Assembly (NCBI GenBank): GCA_963748095.1
Contig: CAVVIO010000009.1
Coordinates: 186,001-250,000, forward strand
Origin: CAVVIO01 sp963748095
GTDB taxonomy: Bacteria; Bacteroidota; Bacteroidia; Bacteroidales; UBA10428
DNA length: 64,000 bases
Reading direction: 5' to 3'
Part shown: one piece after another, positions 34,953 to 44,103 of the stretch
Numbering within the stretch: the first letter of the stretch is position 1
How the letters are laid out: every line of letters begins with the position of its first letter
Translations under genes and position numbers: made by a program
The notes under the pieces: model-generated
What the model saw: the letters and a program-made list of their open reading frames with translations, nothing else
Database searches by the model: none
What the model was told of the DNA's origin: nothing

Positions 34953-36086
34953 GTGCCTGCTTATATATTCTTTTTCTGGGTGATTGTAATTCTGATCCTG
35001 TTTACTTACATGGTCTTCATTTATAATATTGGTAAGGGATGGAACAGCATTCCGGATTTTAAATTCGTCCCCGTAAAACCTGCTGTATTTATTTCTGTAA
35101 TTATTGCGGTAAGAAATGAAAAAGCAACCATACTTTCAGTTTTGGATGACATTCATAAGCAGGACTATTCGTCTGACTTTTTTGAAGTATTGGTTGTTGA
35201 TGATCATTCGCAGGATCAAACTGATAAATTGGTAAACCGGGAAATAGCATCAAGGAAAAATATGCACCTCCTGGCCCTTCCTGAGGGAAAATACGGGAAA
35301 AAAGCCGCTATCGATTTTGGTATCAACATGGCCCAGGGTAAACTAATAGTGACTGTTGATGCCGATTGTCACATGCAAAAAAAATGGTTATCCTCCATCG
35401 CGGCTTTTTATATAAATCAGGAAGAACCCGATATGATTATAGGACTTGTTGACTATTTTCCTTCCGTTTCCTTTACGGGCAAACTACAGCGCTTTGAATT
35501 TCTGAGCCTCATCGGATCCGGTGCAGGAGCTGCCGGAACAGGGCATCCGATGATGTGTAACGGAGCTAACCTGGCCTACAAAAAAGAATCATACCTGCAG
35601 CTTTCTGATCCGCTGACGGCAAAAGCTACATCAGGAGATGATATTTTTTTAATGCTGAAGTTTAAACAAAAAGGATACCCCATCCGTGTATTAAAATCAA
35701 ATGAGTCACTAGTTTATACTCGACAGCCAACGTCTTTTAAAAACTTTTTCAGCCAGCGGGTGCGCTGGGCATCCAAAGCCCGCTATTATAAAGATCCGGA
35801 TGTAATTATTCCGGCGCTGGTACTATTTATTACCAACATATTTTTGTTATTATCGCTGGGATTAATGATCGCCGGCATAAATTTCCTCCTTTTCCCTCTC
35901 CTTTTTATTTTGAAAAGCCTGGTGGATTTTTACTTTATGAAACGGGTATTGCAGTTTTTTAACCAACAAAATCTTTTAAAATTTCTGGTCATCATCCAGT
36001 TATTATACCCCTTTTATATGCTCTCGACAGGTCTTGCCGGTAACTTATTCAAATATACATGGAAAGAAAGATCAGTGAAACCATGA
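34953..36086 (+). CDS. Membrane-bound family 2 glycosyltransferase
   Basis: 377 residues, GTG start. One N-terminal membrane helix (FFFWVIVILILFTYMVF), a cytosolic GT-A domain with VIIAVRNEKATILSVLDDI, VVDDHSQDQTDKL, VTVDADC (DxD-type site), SGDDIFLMLKF and QRVRWASKARYY (a Q-x2-R-W motif as in processive enzymes), then several C-terminal helices. Such proteins extend polysaccharide or transfer sugars to lipids; QxxRW suggests polymerising activity. It lies 7 bp after the hybrid kinase, so they share a transcript. Tail to tail with the corrinoid operon. Confidence 0.87.
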   Translation: MPAYIFFFWVIVILILFTYMVFIYNIGKGWNSIPDFKFVPVKPAVFISVIIAVRNEKATILSVLDDIHKQDYSSDFFEVLVVDDHSQDQTDKLVNREIASRKNMHLLALPEGKYGKKAAIDFGINMAQGKLIVTVDADCHMQKKWLSSIAAFYINQEEPDMIIGLVDYFPSVSFTGKLQRFEFLSLIGSGAGAAGTGHPMMCNGANLAYKKESYLQLSDPLTAKATSGDDIFLMLKFKQKGYPIRVLKSNESLVYTRQPTSFKNFFSQRVRWASKARYYKDPDVIIPALVLFITNIFLLLSLGLMIAGINFLLFPLLFILKSLVDFYFMKRVLQFFNQQNLLKFLVIIQLLYPFYMLSTGLAGNLFKYTWKERSVKP

Positions 36087-36117
36087 TATTCCGATTAATT
36101 TTTCAGCCATTACTATT

Positions 36118-36858
36118 TTATTGATCTACTTTCCCCCGCAGGATACATTTATCATCCGAGCACAATTTGCATTTATAGGCAACCCGTTTTACATGGTGCC
36201 CAATACCCAGTATGCCGCTTACCGACTTTACAGGTATCATTAATGAGGTTGGAGTCAATTGAATTCCACATGTGTCCCCTTTTAAGGCAGAAAACAGATT
36301 GTGCTGGTCGGAAACAGGCCAGTTACAATATCCCGGACTGTAACGGTTGGTGACACTGAGCCCTTCATGTTCAACTTTTATTTCAATATGCCGGTGCACA
36401 TAATCCGCAGTTTCTTCTGCAAGTTCAGAGCCTATTAAATCAACAATATATCCTTCAAGCACATGGCTTTCCCTCATTAATTGTTTTGAAAGCAACTCCA
36501 CCCTTTCCCCACAGGTTGCCACAAACACTGCAATATATGAACTGCCTTTTAAATAAGACGCAACCATTTTCCCCAGGTTAAGGCTCACATTATCCAGTAT
36601 CAGACTATTCTTCTCTTTATTGAATTCAGGATGATCAAATATGGCAAAACCTGCCTGAGGTTCGCTGATTTCTTTGCATCGACCTGTGAATTCATCAATG
36701 AGTCCGAGGACATAATCATCTGCCTGAGACAATTGCATGTCCATAGAAGCCAGAATATTTTCTTTTTTCACGATAAGATGCGCTGCTTCCGGAAACAATT
36801 TCTTTGAAAGAAGTAATTGTTCAGTAAGTTTTGTTCTGTCAGTATCTTTTAATTGCAT
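36118..36858 (-). CDS. MetH-type B12 reactivation domain protein
   Basis: 246 residues, similar to the AdoMet-binding activation domain at the C terminus of cobalamin methionine synthase but free-standing. Conserved parts: FVATCGERVELLSKQLM, YIVDLIGSELAEETADYVH, and SVTNRYSPGYCNWPVSDQHN, which corresponds to the SAM-binding RxxPGY loop. Such a domain reduces and remethylates cob(II)alamin when the corrinoid protein is accidentally oxidised. The last 25 residues carry C-x2-C-x4-C (YKCKLCSDDKC), absent from MetH and possibly a metal site. Third gene of the operon, 50 bp after the corrinoid protein. Confidence 0.85.
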   Translation of the reverse strand: MQLKDTDRTKLTEQLLLSKKLFPEAAHLIVKKENILASMDMQLSQADDYVLGLIDEFTGRCKEISEPQAGFAIFDHPEFNKEKNSLILDNVSLNLGKMVASYLKGSSYIAVFVATCGERVELLSKQLMRESHVLEGYIVDLIGSELAEETADYVHRHIEIKVEHEGLSVTNRYSPGYCNWPVSDQHNLFSALKGDTCGIQLTPTSLMIPVKSVSGILGIGHHVKRVAYKCKLCSDDKCILRGKVDQ

Positions 36859-36908
36859 CTAAAAATTGTGTAAATATCCGAACTTATAGGATATACACTT
36901 TTAAAATT

Positions 36909-37583
36909 TCAGGCTACTAACGAATTAAGATAAGTAACCGCTCTCTGTGGATCGGGAGAATAATTGTCGGCGCCGATTTCATTTTTAAATTGTTCATTGA
37001 TCGGGGCCCCTCCTATTATTAGTTTGATGCCGGGAAATTCGTTTCTGATATCCGTTACTATGGTTTTCATATTATGCATAGTAGTAGTGAGTAATGCAGA
37101 TAATCCTACCACCGCATCTGTGTTTTCCTTTATTGAATTTATAAATTTGGCAGAGTTCACATCTACTCCCAGGTCGATAACTTCCCAGCCGGCACCTTCT
37201 ACAATCATTGCCACCAGGTTTTTACCAATATCGTGTAAATCTCCTGCAACTGTACCTATGATAAATTTCCCCCTTCGTTTTACTTCACCCGACTGGAAAT
37301 AGGGTTTGAGATGAACCATAGAAGCATTCATAGCTTTTGCCGACATGAGCATTTGAGGAACAAATATTTTCTTTTCCGAAAATTTTTTTCCCACTTTATC
37401 CATCGCTTTTATCAATGCCTCATTTAAAATTTCCGAAGGTTTGACGCCCTGTTCCAGTGCCAGCCTGGCAAGTTCGTCGGCTCCGTCCTGTCCGCGCATA
37501 TTGGGAGGAAAAGGTGCATCTTTGTTTACTTTTCCAAATTCCACACATTCCGATAGCTTCAATAGTATTTCTTTAGCATCCAT
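36909..37583 (-). CDS. Corrinoid (cobalamin-binding) methyl carrier protein
   Basis: 224 residues, the two-domain layout of MtbC/MtaC and of the MetH B12 module. Residues about 1-90 are the four-helix cap. Residues about 95-222 are the Rossmann-like B12 domain with D115-L-H117-D-I-G120 (His117 is the lower cobalt ligand), VVGLSALLTTTMHNM and IIGGAPINEQF. It shuttles a methyl group between methyltransferases. Lying between a homocysteine methyltransferase and a reactivation protein on one strand, its acceptor is very probably homocysteine. Confidence 0.92.
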   Translation of the reverse strand: MDAKEILLKLSECVEFGKVNKDAPFPPNMRGQDGADELARLALEQGVKPSEILNEALIKAMDKVGKKFSEKKIFVPQMLMSAKAMNASMVHLKPYFQSGEVKRRGKFIIGTVAGDLHDIGKNLVAMIVEGAGWEVIDLGVDVNSAKFINSIKENTDAVVGLSALLTTTMHNMKTIVTDIRNEFPGIKLIIGGAPINEQFKNEIGADNYSPDPQRAVTYLNSLVA

Positions 37584-37694
37584 TTTTATAAATAATTTTC
37601 TGCAAAAATGTTTAAATAATCAGGCTGAAATATATTAGTTAAAAATTAATTCTTTTTCAATGTCGGTGAATTTTATCAAAGATTTTCCGGATAT

Positions 37695-38582
37695 CTAATA
37701 CCTGTTTCGGACAATTTCGACAATTTTTTGTATATGCCCCGGTGTAGTGCCGCAACATCCGCCAATAATATTTGCTCCTGCTTCAATCAGGGTGGTGACA
37801 AAGTCCCCCATCTGATCGGGCGATTCGTGGAATATGGTTTCTCCGTCTTTATAAATGGGTTTCCCGGCATTGGCGTGGATCAGAACGGGAATATCCTTAT
37901 TGAATTTCCTGATCTCTTTGGCAATTCCAACCATATCCCGGATTCCGTTTCCGCAATTGGCACCGATTATCGTTGCCCCGGCATCAATAATCTCATTGAC
38001 CATTTGCGAAGGTGTCACTCCCATCATGGTATTATATTCATCCTCCCCGGTTTTTTCAAATGTCATGGTACAGATAATTTCACAGGAAGTATTTTCGCTG
38101 CATGCCCGTACTGCTGCTTTTGCCTCATCCATATCAGACATAGTTTCAACAACCAAAGCATCTGCTCCACCGGCTTCCAGTGCCATTGCCTGATTCTTGA
38201 AAGCATCGTATAATTCTTCCGTTGTCACATCGCCCATCATTAAAATTTTTCCTGTCGGACCTATCGATCCCAACACATGCCTGTCGCTGCCAGCTGCACG
38301 TCTTGATATTTCAGCCGCAGCTTTATTCAGTTCCCACACCTTGTCCGAAAGTCCGAACAGAGAAAGTTTGAATGCACTTCCCCCGAAACTGTTGGTCTCG
38401 ATCATATCCGATCCGGCATCAATATAACTTTTTGCTATATCATATACATCATCCGGGCGTTCAATATTCCATAATTCAGGGCATTCTCCCGGTTGCAGAC
38501 CTTTTTTATGAAGATATGTACCCCATGCACCGTCAGAAACCAGTATTCTACCCTCTTTAATTTTCTGGGCGATTGTGTTCAT
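37695..38582 (-). CDS. Stand-alone homocysteine S-methyltransferase (MetH-type N-terminal module)
   Basis: 295 residues covering only the homocysteine-binding barrel. LVSDGAWGTYLHKKGLQPGE opens it, ETNSFGGSAFKLS and GSIGPTGKI follow, and the zinc cysteines are C210 (GANCGNG), C276 and C277 (GGCCGTTPGHI). It takes a methyl group, here most likely from the corrinoid protein 111 bp downstream in the same operon, and makes methionine. No pterin-binding (methyl-tetrahydrofolate) module is fused or adjacent. An alternative is direct use of S-methylmethionine, but the corrinoid neighbour argues against it. Confidence 0.9.
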   Translation of the reverse strand: MNTIAQKIKEGRILVSDGAWGTYLHKKGLQPGECPELWNIERPDDVYDIAKSYIDAGSDMIETNSFGGSAFKLSLFGLSDKVWELNKAAAEISRRAAGSDRHVLGSIGPTGKILMMGDVTTEELYDAFKNQAMALEAGGADALVVETMSDMDEAKAAVRACSENTSCEIICTMTFEKTGEDEYNTMMGVTPSQMVNEIIDAGATIIGANCGNGIRDMVGIAKEIRKFNKDIPVLIHANAGKPIYKDGETIFHESPDQMGDFVTTLIEAGANIIGGCCGTTPGHIQKIVEIVRNRY

Positions 38583-38915
38583 TTTTGAATTATTTTTTCT
38601 ATTATAAAAACCGTCATTAATCTTTTATAGAGCATTTTACTTAAATGCAGCCTGGTTCAACTTCTATTCATCACATTCCTGATAAATACCCCGTTAATAT
38701 AATATTTTTTCCCAAATAAATTTGTCCCCTTCTTATTATTAATATTTCATTAAAATAACCAGAAAAGAGCCATATGGCAATGAATAAATTTATCTTTCCG
38801 TATGGAATTTAAGTGAACCGGGATTAATATGTATATACTTTCCGGGTTAAGGGAGAAATTTGCTAAAAAATTTTTACATTTAGGTAAAATTTTATACTAA
38901 AATTCACTTGATATT
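38583..38915. other. Divergent control region of the methyl-transfer genes
   Basis: Non-coding. I looked for a cobalamin or SAM riboswitch and found neither. It holds an imperfect inverted repeat (38815-38823 with 38840-38849, AACCGGGA and TTCCGGGTT), a palindrome TAAAATTTTA (38885-38894) and a plus-strand near match to the -7 box, TACATTTA (38875-38882). No clear promoter for the minus-strand operon. Confidence 0.45.
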
Positions 38916-39940
38916 ATGACTGATAAACAATGGAATAACCTTATAGACATCATCAATGGTAAATTAATACAACCATTACCTTCGGGCTTTATTATAGACA
39001 GCCCCTGGTTACCTAACTGGTATGGAATTACTATTCTGGATTATTTCTCAAATGATGAACTCTGGTTAAAAGCCAATCTGAAAGCGGTGGAAACATTTCC
39101 TGAAGTTATGTTTTTACCCGGATTCTGGAGTGAATATGGTATGTGCACGGAACCATCGGCATTTGGTGCAAAATCTATTTTCTGGAAAAATGAATTTCCC
39201 TTTGCCGAAAAAATAATATTCTCGAGTGACGATATCGAAAACCTGAAAGTTCCGAACCCTGAAACAGATGGTTTGTTACCTTTTATGCTTAACCGGTTAT
39301 TAAAAGCCAGCCGCAGATCGAATCAGCGGGTCATAAAATACGCTTTTCCGTATCACGCGGTCCGTTGAATGTTGCTTCCTTTTTAATGGGAACCACCGAA
39401 CTAATGACATCCATGATGATGGAACCGGAAAGTATTCATAAATTATTGCGAATAATTACAGATTTTTTAAAATCATGGCACAAATTGCAGCGTGAAGCAA
39501 TCCCTACCATCGAAGGTATTATGATGCTGGATGACATTGTCGGATTTGTGGGAGAGGAAGAATTTATGGAATTCGGCTATCCCTATCTGAAAGAATTGTA
39601 TGATGTTGAGACTACCGTAAAACTTTTCCATAACGACGCCGACTGCGCTGTGTCGGTGAAATATTATCCTGAGATAGGAGTTAATCTTTTCAATCCAGGC
39701 ACCCAAATGACAATAAATGAAATAAAAGCCGCTACCGACAACAATATGACCATTCTTGGAAATATTCCCCCGAGAGATGTTCTAGCTGCCGGCACTCCCG
39801 GTGATGTTTCAAAAGCTGTGAAAGATCTGATTGCCGGAGTTGAGGATAAATCGAAACTTATTCTATCATGCGGAGGAGGTATGCCCCCGGCTGTATCAAC
39901 CGAAAATATTCATTCATTTATAAAGGCAGCAAAAGAATAA
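38916..39940 (+). CDS. Uroporphyrinogen decarboxylase-like (MtaA/CmuA-type) methyltransferase, frame broken by one missing base
   Basis: Two frames that join into one gene of about 341 residues. The first runs to a stop at 39368 and ends KYAFP(YHAVR); the second supplies VSRGPLNVASFLMGTTELM and continues to 39940. A single missing G at 39350 (TTTTCCG-TATCACGC) explains the break. The fold is UroD-like; the pocket includes FHNDADC and the late cysteine of LILSCGGGMPP, a His/Cys pair suited to zinc as in MtaA-type corrinoid methyltransferases. It is not true HemE. Facing the homocysteine methyltransferase-corrinoid operon, it is the obvious candidate for putting methyl groups on the corrinoid. 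Substrate unknown. Error or recent mutation cannot be told apart. Confidence 0.8.
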
Positions 39941-40010
39941 TACCGAATTGACATATTCCTGTTATTACTGGCGCGCGATTCCAAACGCATGCCATAATAT
40001 ATTATATTCC

Positions 40011-41291
40011 TTAATTCATAACCTCAGTTGAAACAATATTATTTTCTTTGGCAATCCTTCGCCTTTTATTGAAATAAAGAAACAATAAGATTCCGCTTAT
40101 CAGAATAAGTGTCACAATTCCACAGGCAAAAAAACCGGTATTGGCGCCTAATTTTTGTGTAACACTTCCGGCAAATAAGTTTCCAAAAGGAGTGGTGCCA
40201 ACAAAAGCCAGACTATATACACTCATGGCCCTGCCCCGGAATTCATCATCAGAATTCAACTGTATCGTAGAATTGACCGTAGTTAAGAAGAATAAATTAA
40301 AGAAACCCAAAATTGCTATAAAAATCAGGGATGGGATATACGAATGAATAAATCCGAATACCATTTGAAATAGAGCAATGGCTAATGCGCTGATATATAA
40401 TATATAGACGCTGGGACCCTTACCGGAACGTACTGATACCAGAATAGCTGCAATAAAAGACCCTACCCCCATAGCTGTTAACATGAAACTGTACCCACTG
40501 GCCTTTCTTTGCAGAATATCTTTTGCAAAAACAGGAATGATAACATTTGTATTCATAGCAAATGTGCCAACTGCCAGCATGGTTACTACCGCACTTATTA
40601 ACTTTTTGTTTTTAACAATATACTGTAATCCTTCACGAACATCATGAAAAACATGTATCTTTTTAGGGTGTTGGTTCCGTGGCTCAACCTTAATCATAAA
40701 CAAAGCGATCAGAACAGCCACAAATGTAAGGGCGTTCACAAAAAAACAGGTAGCAATACCTGCATAAACCATTAGTAATCCGGCAACTGCCGGGCCAATG
40801 ATCCGGGCAATATTCACATTAGCCGAATTAAGTGCGATAGCGCCCATTAAATCTTTTTTGCCTACCAGTTCAATGATAAACGACTGGCGGGTGGGCACAT
40901 CCAATGTATTTGCCAGTCCAAGCATTACTGCCAGGATTAATATTTCCCAATACTGAATTTTTCCGGACCATACAAGTATGGCAAATATAAAGGCCTGTAG
41001 CAGCATTACAGATTGGGTCAATATCAACACCTTTTGTTTCGGAAACCTGTCGACGAAAACTCCGGCAAATAATGAAAACAATAATATAGGGCCAAACTGT
41101 GCCACACCTACTAATCCGAGCAGAAATGCCGAACTGGTTATTTTATATACCAGCCATAGCTGTGCGGTACGCTGCATCCAGGTCCCCATTAATGATACCA
41201 GTTGGCCTAACCAGAAATACCTGAAATTACGGTGTGTGAGAGCTGCAAAACTATGTGTTACCAGGTTACTTACTGCATTACTTCTTAACAT
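40011..41291 (-). CDS. MFS transporter (MFS_3/enterobactin exporter-like)
   Basis: 426 residues with about 12 membrane helices. LTHRNFRYFWLGQLVSLMGT at the N terminus and GVFVDRFPKQKVLI between helices 2 and 3 are typical of the MFS_3 exporters (EntS-like). SDDEFRGRAMSVYSLAFVGT is the matching segment in the second half. Likely exports a small molecule; nothing nearby tells which. An exact -7 box, TAAATTTG, lies on the minus strand at 41311-41318. Confidence 0.88.
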   Translation of the reverse strand: MLRSNAVSNLVTHSFAALTHRNFRYFWLGQLVSLMGTWMQRTAQLWLVYKITSSAFLLGLVGVAQFGPILLFSLFAGVFVDRFPKQKVLILTQSVMLLQAFIFAILVWSGKIQYWEILILAVMLGLANTLDVPTRQSFIIELVGKKDLMGAIALNSANVNIARIIGPAVAGLLMVYAGIATCFFVNALTFVAVLIALFMIKVEPRNQHPKKIHVFHDVREGLQYIVKNKKLISAVVTMLAVGTFAMNTNVIIPVFAKDILQRKASGYSFMLTAMGVGSFIAAILVSVRSGKGPSVYILYISALAIALFQMVFGFIHSYIPSLIFIAILGFFNLFFLTTVNSTIQLNSDDEFRGRAMSVYSLAFVGTTPFGNLFAGSVTQKLGANTGFFACGIVTLILISGILLFLYFNKRRRIAKENNIVSTEVMN

Positions 41292-41605
41292 TTACCCGAA
41301 TTTAAGAAGACAAATTTACCTGTTTTTGAAATCAGATTGTTTAGTTCATGTATTACTTTTTATTAAATAATGGAATGGAAGACGAATAGTTTATGGAATC
41401 CATTAAAAAGTACCCGGTTGCTTATAAATCAGTTTCCAAAAGGTTGGCGGAAAAATGATTTTAGGTTAAAACTGATTGAACGAAACGCATTTTAAAATGT
41501 TAAATCATCAGGTTACTCCGGCAGTCTGAAATATACGGTTAAGTCCGGGAAACATTCAGCATGCCCGGGAAAATGCAACAATTCTTTTATCAAAAAATAA
41601 CACAC
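41292..41605. other. Divergent spacer before the phosphoketolase gene
   Basis: Non-coding. Holds the minus-strand -7 box TAAATTTG (41311-41318) for the MFS gene. On the other side, CCGGGAAA occurs twice (41545-41552 and 41565-41572), start-to-start 20 bp, two helical turns apart, about 35-60 bp before the phosphoketolase ATG. No plus-strand promoter box is clear. Confidence 0.45.
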
Positions 41606-44008
41606 ATGGAAAATAATAAAACAAAAATCAACAATCCACTTACAAAAAAAGAAGTGGAAAAAATGAACGCTTATTGGCGGGCTGCCAATTACCTGTCTGT
41701 CGGACAAATTTACCTGTATGACAATCCTCTTTTACAGGAACCTCTGAAAAAGGAACATATCAAACCGCGCCTGCTGGGTCACTGGGGAACCACGCCCGGG
41801 TTAAATTTCATTTACGTTCACATGAACAGGGTGATTAAAGAATATGACCTGGATGCCATTTATATTACAGGTCCGGGGCACGGAGGTCCCGGTTTGGTGG
41901 CAAACACGTATCTTGAAGGAACGTATTCCGAGTTGTATCCTAATATTTCCCGGGATACGGAAGGCCTTAAAAAATTATTCACCCAGTTTTCGTTTCCCGG
42001 TGGCATACCCAGTCATGTTGCACCTGAAACGCCCGGTTCTATTAATGAAGGGGGTGAACTGGGCTATTCACTTCTACATGCTTACGGGGCGGTGTTCGAT
42101 AATCCCGATCTGATCGCCTGCTGTGTTGTTGGTGATGGAGAAGCAGAAACGGGCTCCCTGGCAACAAGCTGGCACTCCAACAAGTTTCTGAATCCGGTTC
42201 ACGACGGGGCCGTTTTGCCGGTATTACACCTGAATGGTTATAAAATTTCAAATCCTACCCTGCTGGCAAGAATAAGTCATGAAGAATTAACAAGCCTGAT
42301 GGAAGGTTACGGGTATCACCCCTATTTTGTTGAAGGCGACGATCCGGAAGAAATGCATCAGCAAATGGCGGCTACTCTTGATACTGTAATCGGTGAAATT
42401 CGTACAATACAGCATGAATCGAGAACTAAGGGTTTTAAAGAAAGACCTGTATGGCCCATGATCGTTCTGCGTACCCCGAAAGGATGGACAGGACCCAAAG
42501 TAGTGGATGGCTTGCAGGTAGAAGGTACATTTCGTTCCCACCAGGTACCTTTGGCTGAACTGGCAACAAAACCGGAACATGTTAAGATGCTGGAAGAATG
42601 GATGCGGAGTTATAAACCGGAAGAGCTTTTCGATAAAAATGGCCGGTTTAAATCTGAACTCGCCGAAATGGCCCCCAAAGGAAACCGGAGAATGGGAGCA
42701 AATCCTGCTGCTAACGGCGGACTGCTTTTAAAAGAATTAAAAATGCCCGATTTCCGGAAGTATGCTGTTGCCATTTCTAAACCCGGAGTAACAACCGCAG
42801 AAGCAACAAGGGTAATGGGACAATTCCTGAGAGACATTATGAAACTGAATGAAGACAACCGTAATTTCAGGATAGTGGGCCCGGACGAAACCGCTTCGAA
42901 CCGGCTTACTGCTTTGTTTGAAGCCACAGATCGTGTTTTCGAGGACCAGATATTCCCCGGAGACGATCACCTTTCTCATGACGGACGGGTGATGGAAGTG
43001 CTGAGTGAAAATATGTGCCAGGGTTGGCTCGAAGGATATTTACTAACCGGGAGACATGGTTTGTTTTCCTGTTACGAAGCTTTCATCCATATTATCGATT
43101 CGATGTTCAACCAGCATGCCAAGTGGTTAAAAACTACAAAACATATCCCCTGGCGCCGTCCCATCGCATCATTGAATTACCTGCTTACCTCGCATGTATG
43201 GAGGCAGGACCACAATGGATTCAGCCACCAGGACCCCGGTTTTATCGATCACGTAATTAATAAAAAAGCTGAGATTGTACGCGTGTATCTTCCGCCCGAT
43301 GCCAACACACTGCTATCTGTTACTGATCACTGTCTGAAGAGTCGTCATTATATAAATGTTATTGTTGCAGGCAAACAACCTGCCCTTCAGTACCTCGACA
43401 TGGATGCTGCTGTAAAACACTGTACTGCCGGTATAGGTATCTGGGAATGGGCCAGTAACGACCAAAATGACGAACCCGATGTGGTAATGGCATGTGCCGG
43501 AGATGTCCCCACCCTGGAAACGTTGGCAGCCGTTGATATTCTAAGGCAGAATTTCCCCGACCTTAAAATCAGGTTTATCAACGTGGTTGACCTGATGACC
43601 ATACAGGCCGCAAATGAACATCCGCACAGCCTGTCTGACAAGGATTTCGACTCGCTGTTTACCACCGATAAACATGTGATATTTGCTTATCACGGCTATC
43701 CCTGGCTGATACATCGCCTGACATACCGGCGTACGAACCATAAGAATTTTCATGTAAGAGGATACAAGGAAGAAGGAACCACCACCACTCCGTTCGATAT
43801 GGTGGTAATGAATGACCTCGACCGTTTTCACCTGGTGATGGACGTAATAGACCGGGTGCCAAAGCTCAGTGCATATGGCGCTCACGTAAAGCAAGTCATG
43901 CGTGATAAGATCCTGGAACACAAAAACTATGTTCATACATACGGCGACGATATGCCGGAAATCCGTAACTGGAAATGGCCTTACGCGAATGGTACAGGTG
44001 AAAAATAA
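41606..44008 (+). CDS. xfp: Xylulose-5-phosphate/fructose-6-phosphate phosphoketolase
   Basis: 800 residues from the ATG at 41606; the longer open frame would add 15 unconserved residues. A thiamine-diphosphate enzyme with the family motifs LLGHWGTTPGLNFIYVH, TGPGHGGPG, SINEGGELGYSLLHAYGA, VGDGEAETG (TPP/Mg site), PMIVLRTPKGWTGPK and FRIVGPDETASNRL. It splits a ketose phosphate with inorganic phosphate to acetyl phosphate and an aldose phosphate, giving ATP through acetate kinase. It stands alone with its own terminator. Partners such as acetate kinase are not in the window. Confidence 0.95.
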   Translation: MENNKTKINNPLTKKEVEKMNAYWRAANYLSVGQIYLYDNPLLQEPLKKEHIKPRLLGHWGTTPGLNFIYVHMNRVIKEYDLDAIYITGPGHGGPGLVANTYLEGTYSELYPNISRDTEGLKKLFTQFSFPGGIPSHVAPETPGSINEGGELGYSLLHAYGAVFDNPDLIACCVVGDGEAETGSLATSWHSNKFLNPVHDGAVLPVLHLNGYKISNPTLLARISHEELTSLMEGYGYHPYFVEGDDPEEMHQQMAATLDTVIGEIRTIQHESRTKGFKERPVWPMIVLRTPKGWTGPKVVDGLQVEGTFRSHQVPLAELATKPEHVKMLEEWMRSYKPEELFDKNGRFKSELAEMAPKGNRRMGANPAANGGLLLKELKMPDFRKYAVAISKPGVTTAEATRVMGQFLRDIMKLNEDNRNFRIVGPDETASNRLTALFEATDRVFEDQIFPGDDHLSHDGRVMEVLSENMCQGWLEGYLLTGRHGLFSCYEAFIHIIDSMFNQHAKWLKTTKHIPWRRPIASLNYLLTSHVWRQDHNGFSHQDPGFIDHVINKKAEIVRVYLPPDANTLLSVTDHCLKSRHYINVIVAGKQPALQYLDMDAAVKHCTAGIGIWEWASNDQNDEPDVVMACAGDVPTLETLAAVDILRQNFPDLKIRFINVVDLMTIQAANEHPHSLSDKDFDSLFTTDKHVIFAYHGYPWLIHRLTYRRTNHKNFHVRGYKEEGTTTTPFDMVVMNDLDRFHLVMDVIDRVPKLSAYGAHVKQVMRDKILEHKNYVHTYGDDMPEIRNWKWPYANGTGEK

Positions 44009-44030
44009 ATGTATTGCTGTTTATCATATT

Positions 44031-44075
44031 GAGAGGCCGTCCAAAAATTTTTGGGTGGCCTCTCATATTTTGATT
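44031..44075 (+). terminator. Intrinsic terminator after the phosphoketolase
   Basis: GAGAGGCCGTCCAAAAA (44031-44047) pairs with TTTTTGGGTGGCCTCTC (44048-44064), 17 positions with two G-T pairs; the innermost A-T pairs must open to make the loop. A T-rich run follows. Confidence 0.75.
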
Positions 44076-44103
44076 TATTACAACCTCTTGCGGGTTATTA
44101 TTA

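Noticed and set aside
38583..38915. Possible cobalamin or SAM riboswitch ahead of the corrinoid genes
   Set aside because: No B12-box or SAM-I core could be recognised on either strand; only short inverted repeats are present.
41561..41605. Longer start for the phosphoketolase
   Set aside because: The extra 15 residues are unlike the family, and the ATG at 41606 begins just before the conserved region.
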